64,000 bases of DNA from Notamacropus eugenii (Eukaryota > Chordata > Mammalia > Diprotodontia > Macropodidae), in the NCBI RefSeq assembly GCF_028372415.1, contig NC_092872.1, forward strand, positions 517,266,224 through 517,330,223, read 5' to 3'. The notes below the pieces were generated by a model. That model was not told the origin of the DNA. It worked only from the letters and a program-made list of their open reading frames with translations, and did no database searches. Both the position numbers and the translations under genes were made by a program. The stretch's first letter is position 1. Every line of letters begins with the position of its first letter. Shown one piece after another: positions 1-10,735 of this stretch.

Positions 1-361
1 CTTTCCTCTCTTCATAATCAATTCAATCATATGCTGTTTTCTCTTCCTGAATCTCTTTCCCTCTTATCTTATTGCCACTCATGTCTTTCTAGACCCTATC
101 TTTGAGTTACCCTCACTTTTCTGCCTTCTCTATTCTTCCCTGAATGCTATTGTACACCACTGGAGGAAGTCACACAACTATGCAGACTGGGTCCATCATA
201 TGTTAGTTAATCTTTTTATCCTCCCCTAATTAGCTAAATCAACATCTTAATTGTGATTATTCCAAATCTTCCCTTCTCAAGCCTCTTATAACACCTACTC
301 CTCCATATTCCCTCACAGAGACAGCTGTACCTCCTACTTCCTGAAAAAATAGAGGTCATAC
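1..361. other. Intergenic sequence, nothing recognised
   Basis: AT-rich sequence without a coding signature or a repeat I can name. Its last four bases (ATAC, 358-361) are the left copy of the target duplication of the adjoining solo LTR. Confidence 0.5.
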
Positions 362-1120
362 TGATGAGGATCAGGAAAGATAGAGGAACCATAGACCACA
401 GTTTCCTGCATGGGCTGTCTGGAAAATAATTCATGAACTCAAGCATTCTTGAGGTCAAGGTAGTAAAGATTTATTATGTTTTTCCGTTGGCAAGAGTTCT
501 TAGGGACTCTGTGATTTGAATGAGGTACAGGTAAAGTTGATATGGATTATTCTATAGTAAAACACATGCCAAGTATGCTGACTGGGTGATTCAGGGCAGG
601 ATTAGGGAGTGATTAAGGAGTGGTTAGTTCTTAAAGGAACATGCACTTTTAGTATCTACTGCACAGGTATTTTACCCAGAGTTCATTGGGAAATAGCCCA
701 AGAGGGTGATATGAGGAGGTATGGTTTTAGGCCTGATTTGTCACTAAGTCAGGTAAGGGTCAAGACTAAGTAATACCAGGCTGCTCTCATCAATGTCTTG
801 TTAGACAAGATAAATGTAAGGGAGTATAGGTATGTCTTAGTCTAGGATACATATGACTGGTCAGTGAGTAGTAAATGCTGTTATGACCCAGTACACAGCC
901 AGTTCAGCCAGTTTGTAGCTGGTTCAAACTACTAAATTCTACAGGTGCAGCTGGCTACTGTAGCAGGAAGGGAGATAACTTTTTTTGCTGGGGCAGGCTA
1001 TTCTTGGACTGGGGAGAAACTGCCTAAGAGAGTGTTTGGAGGCTAGGGAGAAATGTGATTTTTAGAGAGAAATGTGATTTTAGAATTGGGGTCCAAGCAT
1101 AGGCACCCAACACCCCATCA
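362..1120 (-). mobile_element. Solo LTR of an endogenous retrovirus
   Basis: The 759-bp block begins TGATGAGG and ends CCCCATCA on the + strand, an almost perfect inverted terminal repeat with TG...CA ends. It is flanked on both sides by ATAC (358-361 and 1121-1124), a 4-bp target duplication as left by many retroviral integrases. On the minus strand a poly(A) signal AATAAA lies at 475-470, leaving about 110 bases of downstream R/U5. That segment resembles the end of the LTR at 21543-22141 (AATAAA, then a 'cttgagt...gaatt' stretch, then CCTCATCA), so the two belong to related families. No internal viral sequence remains, so it is a solo LTR formed by LTR-LTR recombination. A short direct repeat of 'gagaaatgtgattttag' lies at about 1050-1085. 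Confidence 0.75.
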
Positions 1121-1185
1121 ATACCTCATGAGCACTTTCCCCTATCCTATTCTGTATCTAAATATAATTTAATTCTTTTATTTTG

Positions 1186-1476
1186 TCGTTCATCCTTCCT
1201 TCTCAAAGAGGATCAATGACATCATGAGGATGATGTCTTGACTTACCTGTAGATTGGATTTAAGTGAGGCAGAGCTGTGCAAAGCCATCAGCCTCATTTT
1301 TTCCTCCAAAGTCAATGAAGTCCAGTGGGAAGACTACTGTAGTAAAGTAAAGACTACTGGTGATGGCTGAGATACAGTGGGTGACTTTGGCATTTCTAAA
1401 TTATGGTTTTTCCCAGGTTTCAGTTTATCTGAGGAAATGTCCATTCAATGACTAAAGGCTAGGTAAAAACTGAGAC
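1186..1476 (+). mobile_element. SINE, RTE-SINE/WALLSI-like family
   Basis: Begins 'ttcatccttccttctcaaagagga', followed by 'gatgtcttgactta', 'ttggatttaagtgaggcagagctg' and 'cattcaatgactaaaggctaggtaa'. The same order recurs at 19243, 38930, 49500 and 61846 (+) and 44100 (-). The family name is from memory; the shared structure is directly visible. Confidence 0.75.
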
Positions 1477-1800
1477 AAAAGATGGCTTACTTTACTATCA
1501 CAAAAGTATTAATCTGGGGAGGAAAACCCTCAAAGTTTCTGGTCAGAACAGAAACAGAAAATAAATGCTATTTATACTCATTCCAATTCATCGAAACTAA
1601 ACAATGAGCCACAGAGGCTTGGGCTGGGGGCTATTATTGGCCATTCAATGAAAGCCAAAGTGATCCTGTTTAAAAGGTGTGGTCAAGTAGCTCCATTTGA
1701 AACAGCACTGGTTTCTTTAAAGACTGTTTTTTGAGAGCTATATTTCAAGAAATCTTAAATGAAAACTGCTCCAGCTTTTTGAAAAAAAAATTGTGAAGGA
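1471..1800 (+). repeat. Unclassified dispersed repeat, copy A
   Basis: About 330 bp alignable with 22475-22800. Shared blocks in order include 'tgagacaaaagat', 'tattaatctgg', 'aaagtttctgg', 'aacaatgagcca', 'gctattattggc', 'tagctccatttgaaac' and 'tttttgaaaaaaaa'. Identity looks like roughly 75-80% by eye. No TIRs, poly(A) or coding signature decide its class; an old LTR fragment is possible. Confidence 0.6.
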
Positions 1801-2095
1801 GAGTTTATGTTTTATCCTAAAGGCAATAGACAGGCTGAAGTCTGAATTACAGATAAATTTCAGCTCTTCATAGGAGAAAGTTTGCATATCTCCAGTTTTC
1901 TACACCAATGACTGACACACTCCACCTCCAACTAGCCTTGAATCTAGATTATTAGCTCCCTTCCAATGTCATTTTTTAATTTCTTTCAAGGCTTCCTCAA
2001 CCTTCTTTACCGTATCATTGTGAGGACAATATTATCTTCAGACAATGAGAGGACAGGATGGTACAATAGTACAGGCATTGGAATTAAATCTAGAG

Positions 2096-4859
2096 CAGTG
2101 CTTCTTAAACTGTGGATCACCACCCCATATGGGATCACAAAACTGAAAGTGGGGGTTGTGAAAAATTTGCAACAGTAAAAGTTTTCTGAACACTCAATGA
2201 CCAAAAGTTAATTCAAATCAAAAATGAAACCGTGGTATTCCTGGCAACACTTGTCCCTGTTGCAAAGAGTGACTTCACTACAGCCTTGGTTCTAAACACA
2301 CAACATTCACACTTTGCACTGTGTATGCCATCACACCACACAACACCAACAAATGCTGCCAGAAACACTTTAACTCAGATTTGAGGCCATTGTATGCTAT
2401 CATTTGCAATGTTTTTACCATACAAAGTTTTCTGCTCCTAAAGAAACATAATAATTTAGTCATGGAAAATAAAGACTTTTAATATTTTCCTACTGTCATT
2501 CCTCCACATGTAAGCATCAAATGAGTATGTCTTTGGATTGTATTATGTTGAAATGTTTGTTGTTGTTGTTTTTTTTAACAATTACTGTTATCTCTTTCTT
2601 TTACAGAAACGTGTTTAATTGCAGCAAGTAAAGAGAAAAGTCCTTTAATAATATTTCTCCATTTAATAATATTTCTGTATGTGTATATAAGTGTGAACAT
2701 TAGTTCTTAAAATTAAGCACAAACAAATGTAATTTGATACACTAAAGTTTGTATTTATTTGAGAAATTATTAGCAATATTTATTTGCATTTTAGGATAAA
2801 AATAGTTTTCAGTTATGGATAAGTGGCTAAATTTAGACAGAAGAGGTAAAAATTCTGATGACAGTGCAGCAGAGTCTTCATTACCAGGTTGTAGTACACA
2901 TAAATTGACAAAAGAAGTAAATTACATTGAATCATTTTTGCAATATTGATTTACTTTTGATAATGTTGATGACGTGGAAAAACCCCTTTGCTTAATTCGT
3001 AATGAAGTTGTGGCTGTGGAGAGCATGAAGCAAACTAAACCAAGAATGCAGCTTACTGCAATAAGCCAAAGGAATATTTTGAACAACTTTTACAACCTAC
3101 AAATAAAGAAAAGCAATGATTTGAGAAATTTGTGACTGTTAATGAAAAGTATTTACTGGCATCTTACAAAATTCCTTATTTAATTGCAAAAACTAAAAAG
3201 CCCTATGCAATAGAAGAAGATCTTGTATTACCTGATGCTATTAAGATGTCAGAAATAGTTCATGGGAAAGAGTATGGGGATGAAATTCATAAAATTCCTT
3301 TATCGAATGATAATTTCCAAAAGAATTTCTGAAATTAGTAATGACCAATTCCAGCACTGGGCAGGCCAAAGTTTGCAATTCAATTAGATGAAAAAACTGA
3401 TATTTCTAAATGGCACAGTTTATGTAAGATATGTTTATGAAGGAAGCATACTTGAGGAATTATTGTTTTGCCACCCTTTGAAAGGGCACAGAAGAGGGCA
3501 AAATATATATATCTTAAAGTTGATGAATTTTTTACAAATGAAGGATTACAGTGGAAAAATTGTGTTGGAATCTGTACAGATGATGCTTGATTAACGATGG
3601 GCAAGAATGTTGGATTTGTAGCAAAATTAAAGTTGGGAGCAATAAATATGTCAGTTTTATTCACTGAAGGCACTGGTGGTCAAAAAAAGTTACCAGAGTT
3701 AGATGCTGGGCTTCACAATACTATGAAAATCATTAATTTCATTAAAAGCTGTGCCCTTAACAGTAGTTGCATGGATTCAGATTGTAAAAGCTTATTACTA
3801 CATGCCAAGATAAGGTGATTTTCCAGAGGGCAAAGTTTAAGCAAATTATTGAAATTGAAAGATGAAGTTGTTATATTTTTGATTGAGCAGAAATTTGATT
3901 CTGTTAATTTTTTTCATAATGATTTATGGCTTTCAAAACTGTGTTATTTGTGAGATGTTTCTGAAAAACTCAATGATTTAAACATGTTGCTTCAAGGAAA
4001 AAAATTTTAACCTGTTTATATTAAAACATAAAATTGAAAATTTGGGTAAAAAACATTAACATATGGAAGAATAGGATGGAAAATAGTTCTTTAGAAATGT
4101 TTATAACTACAGATAATTTTGTAATTTAAAATAACCTTCCCAAAATTTAATTGTAAGAGTTATAATTGATCATCCGAAGTGTCTGGAGACACAATTTCAG
4201 AAGTACTTCCCTTCAAATTTTAATTCTAAAAAACTAAATTGGGTTCATAAACCATACTTAATTAAAATAAATAATGTCAGTCTTCTGCTATTAAAAGTTC
4301 AAGAAGAATTTGCTGAGTCATCAAGCAACACAGGTTTAAAGCTTGAGTTTTCTAAAAAATCATTAAATGAATTTTGTTTGGGGATTAGGATAGAATTTCC
4401 AAAAATTTCTGAAATGATTCTAAATATACTTCTTCCATTTTGTACTATATATTTATGTGAAATGTCATTCTCAGCATTGATGATTATAAAATCAAAATAT
4501 CAATCAACTGCAAAATTTTGAAAATTCTCTGACTTGCAGTACTAAATATTCAGGCAAGATGTAATTCTTTTTGTAAAATAAACAAGCACATCCATCTTAT
4601 TAGTATGCAAATTTTCTTTCATCTTTAATAAATATTAAACTTTATATATATGTTATATTTGGTGTATTTATATATATTATATATTTGTAAATATATATTT
4701 ATATGATATATACAAATATGTACCAAAGAACTGTTTTAAAATAAATTTGTTACCAGTAAATGTTTGGGTTGTATATCTATTTTCTCTAAAAAGCCAGGGT
4801 TGGGTAAAAATTTCTCAAATGAAAAGGGATCATGAATGGGAAAAGTTTAAGAAGCTCTG
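2096..4859 (+). mobile_element. Decayed autonomous hAT DNA transposon (ZBED/SCAND3-related type)
   Basis: The element starts CAGTGCTTCTTAAACT (2096) and ends AGTTTAAGAAGCTCTG (4859), which are terminal inverted repeats of each other. The 8 bases before it, ATCTAGAG (2088-2095), fit the hAT target preference nTCTAGAn. The 8 bases after it, ATCTTTAT (4860-4867), match at five positions, as expected for an old duplicated target. The 5' subterminal sequence (about 2110-2165) has the 'accccatatggg' and 'gtgggggttgtgaaaa' motifs typical of this group. Between the ends lies a broken transposase reading frame. At about 2.76 kb this is a near full-length autonomous copy, not a MITE. Confidence 0.85.
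2815..4600 (+). pseudogene. hAT transposase relic
   Basis: Frame-by-frame reading from the ATG at 2815 gives an N terminus MDKWL, then blocks typical of hAT transposases of the group that gave SCAND3 and ZBED5/FAM200. These include 'YLIAKTKKPYAIEEDLVLP' and 'GKEYGDEIHKIPLSND' (3132-3330), 'QLDEKTDIS' (about 3381-3407, first catalytic Asp codon 3387-3389) and 'CVGICTDDA' (about 3560-3587, second Asp codon 3579-3581). Further on are 'HNTMKIINFIKS' (about 3713-3750) and near the C terminus 'CTIYLCEMSFSAL' (about 4440-4480), the dimerisation signature. Many stop codons and frameshifts interrupt it, for example TGA at 2947-2949 and at 3588-3590. A full family member would be about 580-600 residues. 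It cannot encode a working enzyme. Confidence 0.85.
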
Positions 4860-5154
4860 ATCTTTATTCTAGAGGACCTGGATTTGAATCTTCTACTTTC
4901 TACAGCTAGGTCCCTACTAGTGTGAGTAATGAATCCCCTGAAGTGACTGAATGTATTAGAATTCACATTATTTGAAGTTATGGTTATGTAATTATTTCAT
5001 GCCCAATAGCAATAAATATCCAGTGCAAATTTGAATCATGTGACCATATCATGGGGATTCGTTATTCCACTAATTTGGACTAATATGAACTTGGAATGCT
5101 CTTGGGGTGGGTTCTCAAAATTTACACATCTCACATTTCTTGTGAGCTATTTCA

Positions 5155-5372
5155 ATTCTGCTTTGCTCATAGAGCTCAGTACCTTCTGATAAGGGCATGC
5201 CATACTGAGTGGTCCTGCACTAGTGTCTCCCATGTCACACAATCTGTTTCAAAGTTAAGAGAGACCTTGAGAGTATCCTTGAATCACTTTTTCTGACCAC
5301 GATATGAGCACTTGCCCTATGTGAGTTCTCCACAAAATAGTCTTTTTGGCAAGCCTACGTTTGGCATTCAAG
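5155..5372 (-). pseudogene. C-terminal fragment of a non-LTR retrotransposon polymerase
   Basis: Read on the minus strand, the region gives a peptide resembling the tail of LINE polymerases of the RTE/Rex type: 'GLPKRLFCGELT', then a stop, then 'GKCSYRGQKK', another stop, and 'FKDTLKVSLN'. Two in-frame stops show it is dead. The clade assignment is from memory of the 'RLPKRLFYGEL...KRFKDTLK' pattern. The bases between 4860 and 5154 hold nothing I recognise. Confidence 0.5.
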
Positions 5373-5764
5373 AGAGATTAAGTAACTTGTCCAAGATATG
5401 GCCAAACCTCAACTAGAAATCAGTCCCACTTTGAGAATTCCTAACTACACACAAAGAAGATATAGCAGGGACATTTTTTACAGATAGCCCAGATGAAATT
5501 TTTTATTTTAGTTTTCTGATCCATGTCAAAAGAGAATCTGTGACTGATCAATTTTTTACTATATACCAGAAAATTTACTGCTATAGAAAATTCTCTTAGA
5601 ATGACAAAACTTAGGGAAAATTTTCCCCAATGTCTCAAAACAGCTGCCAGCCTTTCTAGAGAATAAGGAAGTGAATTCAGGGGAAATCTCTGGGGTGTTT
5701 AGTTGTGTGGGGGCTATTCTACCAGCCCTGCTGTGGTTCACCGGACCACAATGAGGAAACACTT

Positions 5765-5960
5765 AGAATCATAGAATGGAGGGGACCTTGAAGACCAGCC
5801 GATCCACCCTCTTTAACAGGTGAAAAAACAGACCCGGAGAAGCAGTACCTTGCCCAAGATTATGTAGCCAGAGAAATCAATGAGGGTGGCACTCCAGGGC
5901 AGATGCTCTGACATCCCCTCTCATTATCCTGCCTAACTCTGTTTCCTCATTTGTAAAAAG
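5765..5960 (-). mobile_element. Old tRNA-derived SINE fragment
   Basis: Contains the antisense CORE-SINE pattern 'agaatcatagaatgg...gaccttgaag', 'aggtgaaaaaacagac', 'ccttgcccaag'. Highly diverged. The 390 bases to its left (5373-5764) contain nothing I recognise. Confidence 0.5.
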
Positions 5961-6089
5961 AGGTGAGTTGACTGAGATTCTCTCAAAGGTTTCTTCTAGC
6001 TCTAACATTCCATGTTCTATGCTGAAAGGATCCATCTAACTCTCATATTCTATCCAACTCTGATGACCTCTGTTCTAGGTTTCTAAAAC

Positions 6090-6310
6090 GTTCAGAGATT
6101 CATAGAGCTAGAGCTAGAAGGGAACTTAGAGGCTCTCTATATAGTACAGCATTCTCATTTTATAGATAAGGAAACTCTAACCCAGGGAGATTAAATGAGG
6201 TGCCAAAGGTCGTACAGGCAGTAAATAAATGTCTGAAGCAAGATTTGAAAGCCAGTTCTCCGGCTCTAGGGCCAGTGCTCTTTCCAGTCTATCACACTAT
6301 CTCTTCCCTC
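6090..6310 (-). mobile_element. tRNA-derived SINE (CORE type)
   Basis: Antisense SINE: 'cattttatagataaggaaactctaaccc', 'gaggtgccaaaggtcgtacag', 'tctagggccagtgctctttcc'. Between it and the preceding SINE (5961-6085) sits degenerate 'tctagctctaacattcc-atgttctatg' sequence, the monomer type amplified at 33127-33780. Confidence 0.6.
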
Positions 6311-6624
6311 ATTGTTACATCTAATTAAACATAACAAACTGATGTGGGATCGTTGCACTGCTCAAACCCTCCTTTGCAGCTTCATTTCCAGATTCACTGA
6401 CATTGTTTTGATCCTTGCCTGATTGTGTCTCTGCTTTACTGAAGGTAATTCAGTGTGGGAGACATTTTGCCTCTGGTCCCTATCAGAATCTGCTTTGATT
6501 AGCCCTTTGCCAGTCTCTTCCTCATATACCAATCCCAGCTCTGCTTCTCTCTCAACTGGGGACCTGCCAGTGATCACAGATTCATGGTAATTACTACACC
6601 CTGAGATGTTACTGCTAGCACCTA

Positions 6625-6830
6625 GGACAAAGACATCGAGGCATAGTGTAAAGAGCGCTGAGTTATCAAAAGACTTGGGTTCAAATCCACTTTTACTAAT
6701 TACTCTCACGTGATCTTGAGCAAGTCACTTTTCATCAGTGAGATTAAAGGGATTAAAGGAAACAAAATGATTTCTAAGGTCTCTTTCCATTTTAAAGCCT
6801 CTTTTCTATTCTTATTACTCCTCAACATAG
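6625..6830 (+). mobile_element. tRNA-derived SINE (CORE type)
   Basis: Sense SINE with 'gaggcatagtgtaaagagcgctgag', 'ttgggttcaaatccac' (B-box-like), 'gatcttgagcaagtcactt' and an 'aaggtctctttcc' tail. The sequence from 6335 to 6620 is not recognised. Confidence 0.6.
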
Positions 6831-6879
6831 AAAAGCTAGGTGAATTTGGCTTTAATTCTTGAATTTATCTCCTTATTTC

Positions 6880-7400
6880 CTTTTTTAAAGCTACTATTCT
6901 AATCCAGACTTTGTTACCTTCTGCCGGGGGCATCATAAAAGTTTGTTAACTGATCTTATGGTTCTCTCACTCTCTAGTTCTGCCCCTCAGGCCTAATTCT
7001 CCATAGTGGGTATAAATCTTCTTATTGAGCAACTAAGATCAAATTCCTTCCCTTGGGACTTTCCCAACACTCCTCCTACCCAAACCCAAGCCACAGTAAT
7101 CCATCTTTGCTTCCCCTTTGTTGAATCCAAATTGAATCCAAACTCCTTATCCTGGCTTTCAAATCTCTCCACAATCTGGTGCCTCCAAATATATCTTTCC
7201 AGCCTTATCATCTGACTTTGCAGAAACCTTATCCTTCTGTTGCACCTGTTTACTCTCTGTTCCTGTGTACCTTTGCTTTCACTGTTCCTTCTGCAAGGTG
7301 TGGAAGACCATATGCTTGTAAAAATTTTACTAATTCTTTAAGACTCAACTCAATTGCTAATCTTTTCTTGATAATAGCTCACATTTACTTATCACTTTAA
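6880..7400 (+). mobile_element. LINE L2 3' region
   Basis: Pyrimidine-rich L2 3' end: 'ccaaactccttatcctggctttcaaatctctccacaatctgg', 'ccagccttatcatctgact', 'tgtgtacctttgctttcactgttccttctgc', 'aagactcaactcaa'. No frame is intact. L2 fragments in the same orientation recur at 9985, 31990, 48170, 50690 and 53280. Confidence 0.65.
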
Positions 7401-7414
7401 GGTTAAGAAACTAG

Positions 7415-9965
7415 GCCTTCAAAATGATCTGGTAGGCCACCCCCTGACTCGCCAGCCAATGTATCAGATTAGAAAAAAGCCAGATGAACTCTCTCAATAT
7501 TCTTCTACCCAAACAACTTTAAAATAATGCCTCAAATCAAATTTTGGAGTGGCAAAGTCATCAAAAGATCAGGTGAGACATTTTCCAGTCTAAAAAAATT
7601 TAGGAGGTCATCAGGAGAAGTTTGTGACAACTAGGTGGAGGCTTGTCTAGAGTGCAGGTGGCAGCAGCAACAGCTGCCACAGTAGCAGCTTCAGAATTTC
7701 TCAGTCCAGAGAGAGTAAGGGGGATAGGTAACTGATCAGAACGAGAATACAGAGGACTCTCTGCGGGCTCTGGGTTCAATTAGCTCTGATTGGCAACTCT
7801 ATTGCCCATATGCAGTTCTAGGTGGGGAGAAGCATTAGGCTTTGATCACAAAGAAGCAGGGGCCCTGGCTGAAGTTCCAAGGCAAAGAGAGTATTAGCAC
7901 TCATGGCTCCAGGAGAGGAGGGAACCTGCTTACAGGGCCAGGGCCAGGAGAAGTACTGAGGTTTGCGGCTGTTCTTCAGAGATCATAGCTCTCCCCATGT
8001 CACACCACCTTGGAAGCACTGAAAACTTTCATACCTTCAGAACCAGCTCTGAAAATAGCAGCACAAAAAAGCCTGAAGCTTGGGACTGTGTCTTCTCACC
8101 CCATAGGTGAGCAAAGCCCAACTTTAACATAAAATTCAGAGTCAAGAAATAGGCTGGAAAAATGTAAAAATAACCAAAAAAAAAAAAAAACAACTTGACC
8201 AAAAAAAGCTACTATTATGGCAGGGAAGACCAAAACATAAACTCAAAGAAAAGCAAAAAAGTGAAAATAAATACAAACAAAGCTTCAAAAAAACCCCAAA
8301 ACCAACTCATTGGACCCACACTCAAAAAGAATTTCTAGGAGAATTAAAGAAAGAGATGTGATAGAGGAAAAATTAGGAAAAGGAATGAGAGTGATGTGAG
8401 AAAATTATGAAAAGAGAATTACAGCTTGGCAAAAGAGGCATAAAATTTCATTAAGGAAATTTAAGCCAGATGAACTCTCTCAATATTCTTCTACCCAAAC
8501 AACTTTAAAATAATGCATCAAATCAAATTTTGGAGTGGCAAAATTGGTCAAATTGTAAAATTGGTCAAATGGTAAAAAGAGGCACAAAAATTCACTAAAG
8601 AAAAGAACTAAGCTTAAAAAGAATAGGCTAAATGGAAAAAGAGGTATAAAACCTCATTGAAGAAAATGATTCCTCAAAAATTAGAAGCTAATGACTCCAT
8701 GAGACATCAAAAAATTAAAAAAAAAAAGGTAAAAAGAATGAAGAAATAGAAGAAAATGTGAAATGTCTTGTTGAGGGAAAAAAGACCTGGAAAACAGATT
8801 GAGGATAGATAATTTGAGAATTATTAGACTACCTGACAGCTATAATCAAGGAAAGAGCCCAGACACTGTATTTCAAGAAATGATCAAGGAAAAGCATCTT
8901 GATATCTTAGATCCAGAATGTAAAATAGAAATAGATAGAATCTACTAGTCACCTTCTGGAAGAGATTCCTAATTAATGAAAACTCCCAGGAATATTATAG
9001 CCAAATTCCAGAGTTCCCAGGTTAAGAAGAAAACATTGCAAGCAACCGGAGAACAATTCAAATACTATGGTGATAGGGGCAGCTATCAAAGCTATCTATA
9101 GCATATTAAAAAAATGCTCTAAATTACTGTTGATTAGGGAAAGGCAAATTGAAATATCTCTGAGGTACCACCTCAAACTTATCGGAAATGACAAATGTTG
9201 AAGGGGATGAGAAAAAAATAGGTATACTAATGAACAGTTGATAGAATAGTGAACTGGTCCAACCATTCTTGAGAACAATAGGGATACCCTTTGGTATTTG
9301 TGTACACCCTTTGAGCCAGTAATACCTCTACTAGGTCTGTTTCCCAAAGAGATCAAAGGAAAAGGAAAAGGACCTATATATGCAAAAATATTTATAACAG
9401 CTTTTTTGGTGCTGGCAAAGAATTGGAAATTGAGAGAATGGTCATCAATTGGGGAATAGCCAAACAAGCTGTGGCACATGACTGTGATGGAGTTCTATCA
9501 TCCTGTGGGAAAAGATGAGGGGGTGGTTTCAGAAAAATATGACAAGACCTATATGAACTGATACAAAGTAAAATGAAAAGAACCAGGAAAGCAAAGTACA
9601 CAATAACAGCAATGTTGTAATGATGATCAACAATGAAAGTTGATCTACTTTGGCTACTCTGATCCAATACAATGATCCAAGATGATTCCAAAGAACTCAT
9701 CATGAAAAAATTCTATACAACTTCAGAGAGATGATGGTGAACTCTGAATGCAGATTGAAGGATAATTTTCTCACTTTCTTAGTTTTTCATGCCTTTTTAA
9801 AAATACAGTTAATATGGAAATGTGTTTTTCCTGAATTCCCATGTATAATTGATATCACATTGCTTGCCTTCTCAGTAGGAGAGAGAGGGATGGCAGGAAG
9901 GGAGAGAATTTGCTATTCAAAATTTAAAATGAAAATAATGTTAAAAATAAATAAACAATACATTT
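7415..9965 (+). mobile_element. L1 with 5'UTR, ORF1 relic and 3' end; most of ORF2 deleted
   Basis: The sequence runs from an L1 5'UTR (about 7415-8215, including 'cagatgaactctctcaatattc' and 'tttgatcacaaagaagcaggggccc') into an ORF1 relic. Near 9075-9095 it jumps directly to the last part of ORF2 ('aaaatgctctaaattactgttgatta'), then the 3'UTR, ending in an A-rich tail near 9950. The join removes roughly the first three quarters of ORF2, so this is an internally deleted copy that keeps its 5' end rather than the usual 5'-truncated one. An 80-bp piece of the 5'UTR (7477-7556) appears again inside the ORF1 region (8463-8542) with one mismatch. Confidence 0.8.
8217..9085 (+). pseudogene. L1 ORF1 relic
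   Basis: The ATG at 8217 opens with MAGKTKT before a stop. Downstream stretches recall the lysine/glutamate-rich coiled coil of ORF1p (about 8330-8760), then the 'RIIRLPDSYNQG'-like RNA-binding part (about 8815-8850) and 'RNIIAKFQSSQ'-like sequence (about 8985-9025). The frame is broken many times and split by the 80-bp 5'UTR repeat at 8463-8542. ORF1p is the nucleic-acid chaperone that coats L1 RNA; this copy is dead. Confidence 0.7.
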
Positions 9966-9984
9966 AAAATAAATTAGTTCAGGC

Positions 9985-10545
9985 CCTCTGTCTCCAAATC
10001 CAGGGATCTTTCCATTAGACCAATTTGTCTTATCTTGTATAGTAGAGCCTAAGCTCCTTAAATAAAAACTCCTCAGTTGGGCATTTAAAAGCCTTTCACA
10101 ATCTGGCATCAGCCTATCTTTCCTGACGTGCCTTATTGCTATCCTTTGTACATATTTGCTCTGTCCAAAATGACTTTCTTTCTTTTCCTGACACAAGGTA
10201 TTTCTTCTGTCTCAGGGCCTTTGCCCAGGCTATCAGATTCACTCCATCTTCTCCTCCATCTCAAATCCTTTGATTGCTTCAAAGGTCAAATCAAAGACCA
10301 ACATCTACTTGAAGTCTTTCTTGATGCTATCAGCTGCTAGTGCCTTCCCCTCCCCACAAATCACTTTTTATTTACTTAGTTTATATCTTAAATCTACATA
10401 TATGGGGACATGTTGTTTCCCTGGGTGGATTGTAATCTCTGAGCATTGGCACTTTAAAAAAAATTTTGTCGTCATTATCTCTAGAAGCCAGCATAGTGCC
10501 TGGAACATAGTAGGTCTTTAATAAATTCTTCTTGGCTGACTGATT
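9985..10545 (+). mobile_element. LINE L2 3' region
   Basis: Typical L2 tail: 'cctttcacaatctggcatcagcc', 'cctgacgtgccttattgc', 'tctcagggcctttgcccagg', 'catagtgcctggaacatagtaggtctttaataaattc' ending in 'ttggctgactgatt'. No coding potential. Confidence 0.75.
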
Positions 10546-10549
10546 AAGG

Positions 10550-10735
10550 GCAGGGATGGGGCAGTTCATTTGACTTGGAATTAGGGACTCCGGCTCCAGT
10601 CCCAGAACTGATAAATTAATTGTATGATTTTGAACAAGTCACTTCCCCTCTTCTATGAAATGGGGATCATAATACTTGCTCTATCTACCTCAAGGTATTT
10701 TTTGAAAGAAAGGGCTTTGTAAAATTTCATTCATT
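10550..10735 (+). mobile_element. tRNA-derived SINE (CORE type)
   Basis: Sense SINE: 'gcagttcatttgacttggaattagg', 'ttttgaacaagtcacttcccctc', 'gaaatggggatcataatacttgc', 'aaagggctttgtaaaa'. It directly follows the L2 tail. Confidence 0.6.

Noticed and set aside
6362..6709. 115-codon minus-strand ORF
   Set aside because: Overlaps a SINE on the other strand, has no recognisable family and no splice context.
9096..9703. Minus-strand ORFs of 127 and 103 codons
   Set aside because: Antisense shadows of the L1 ORF2 and 3'UTR.
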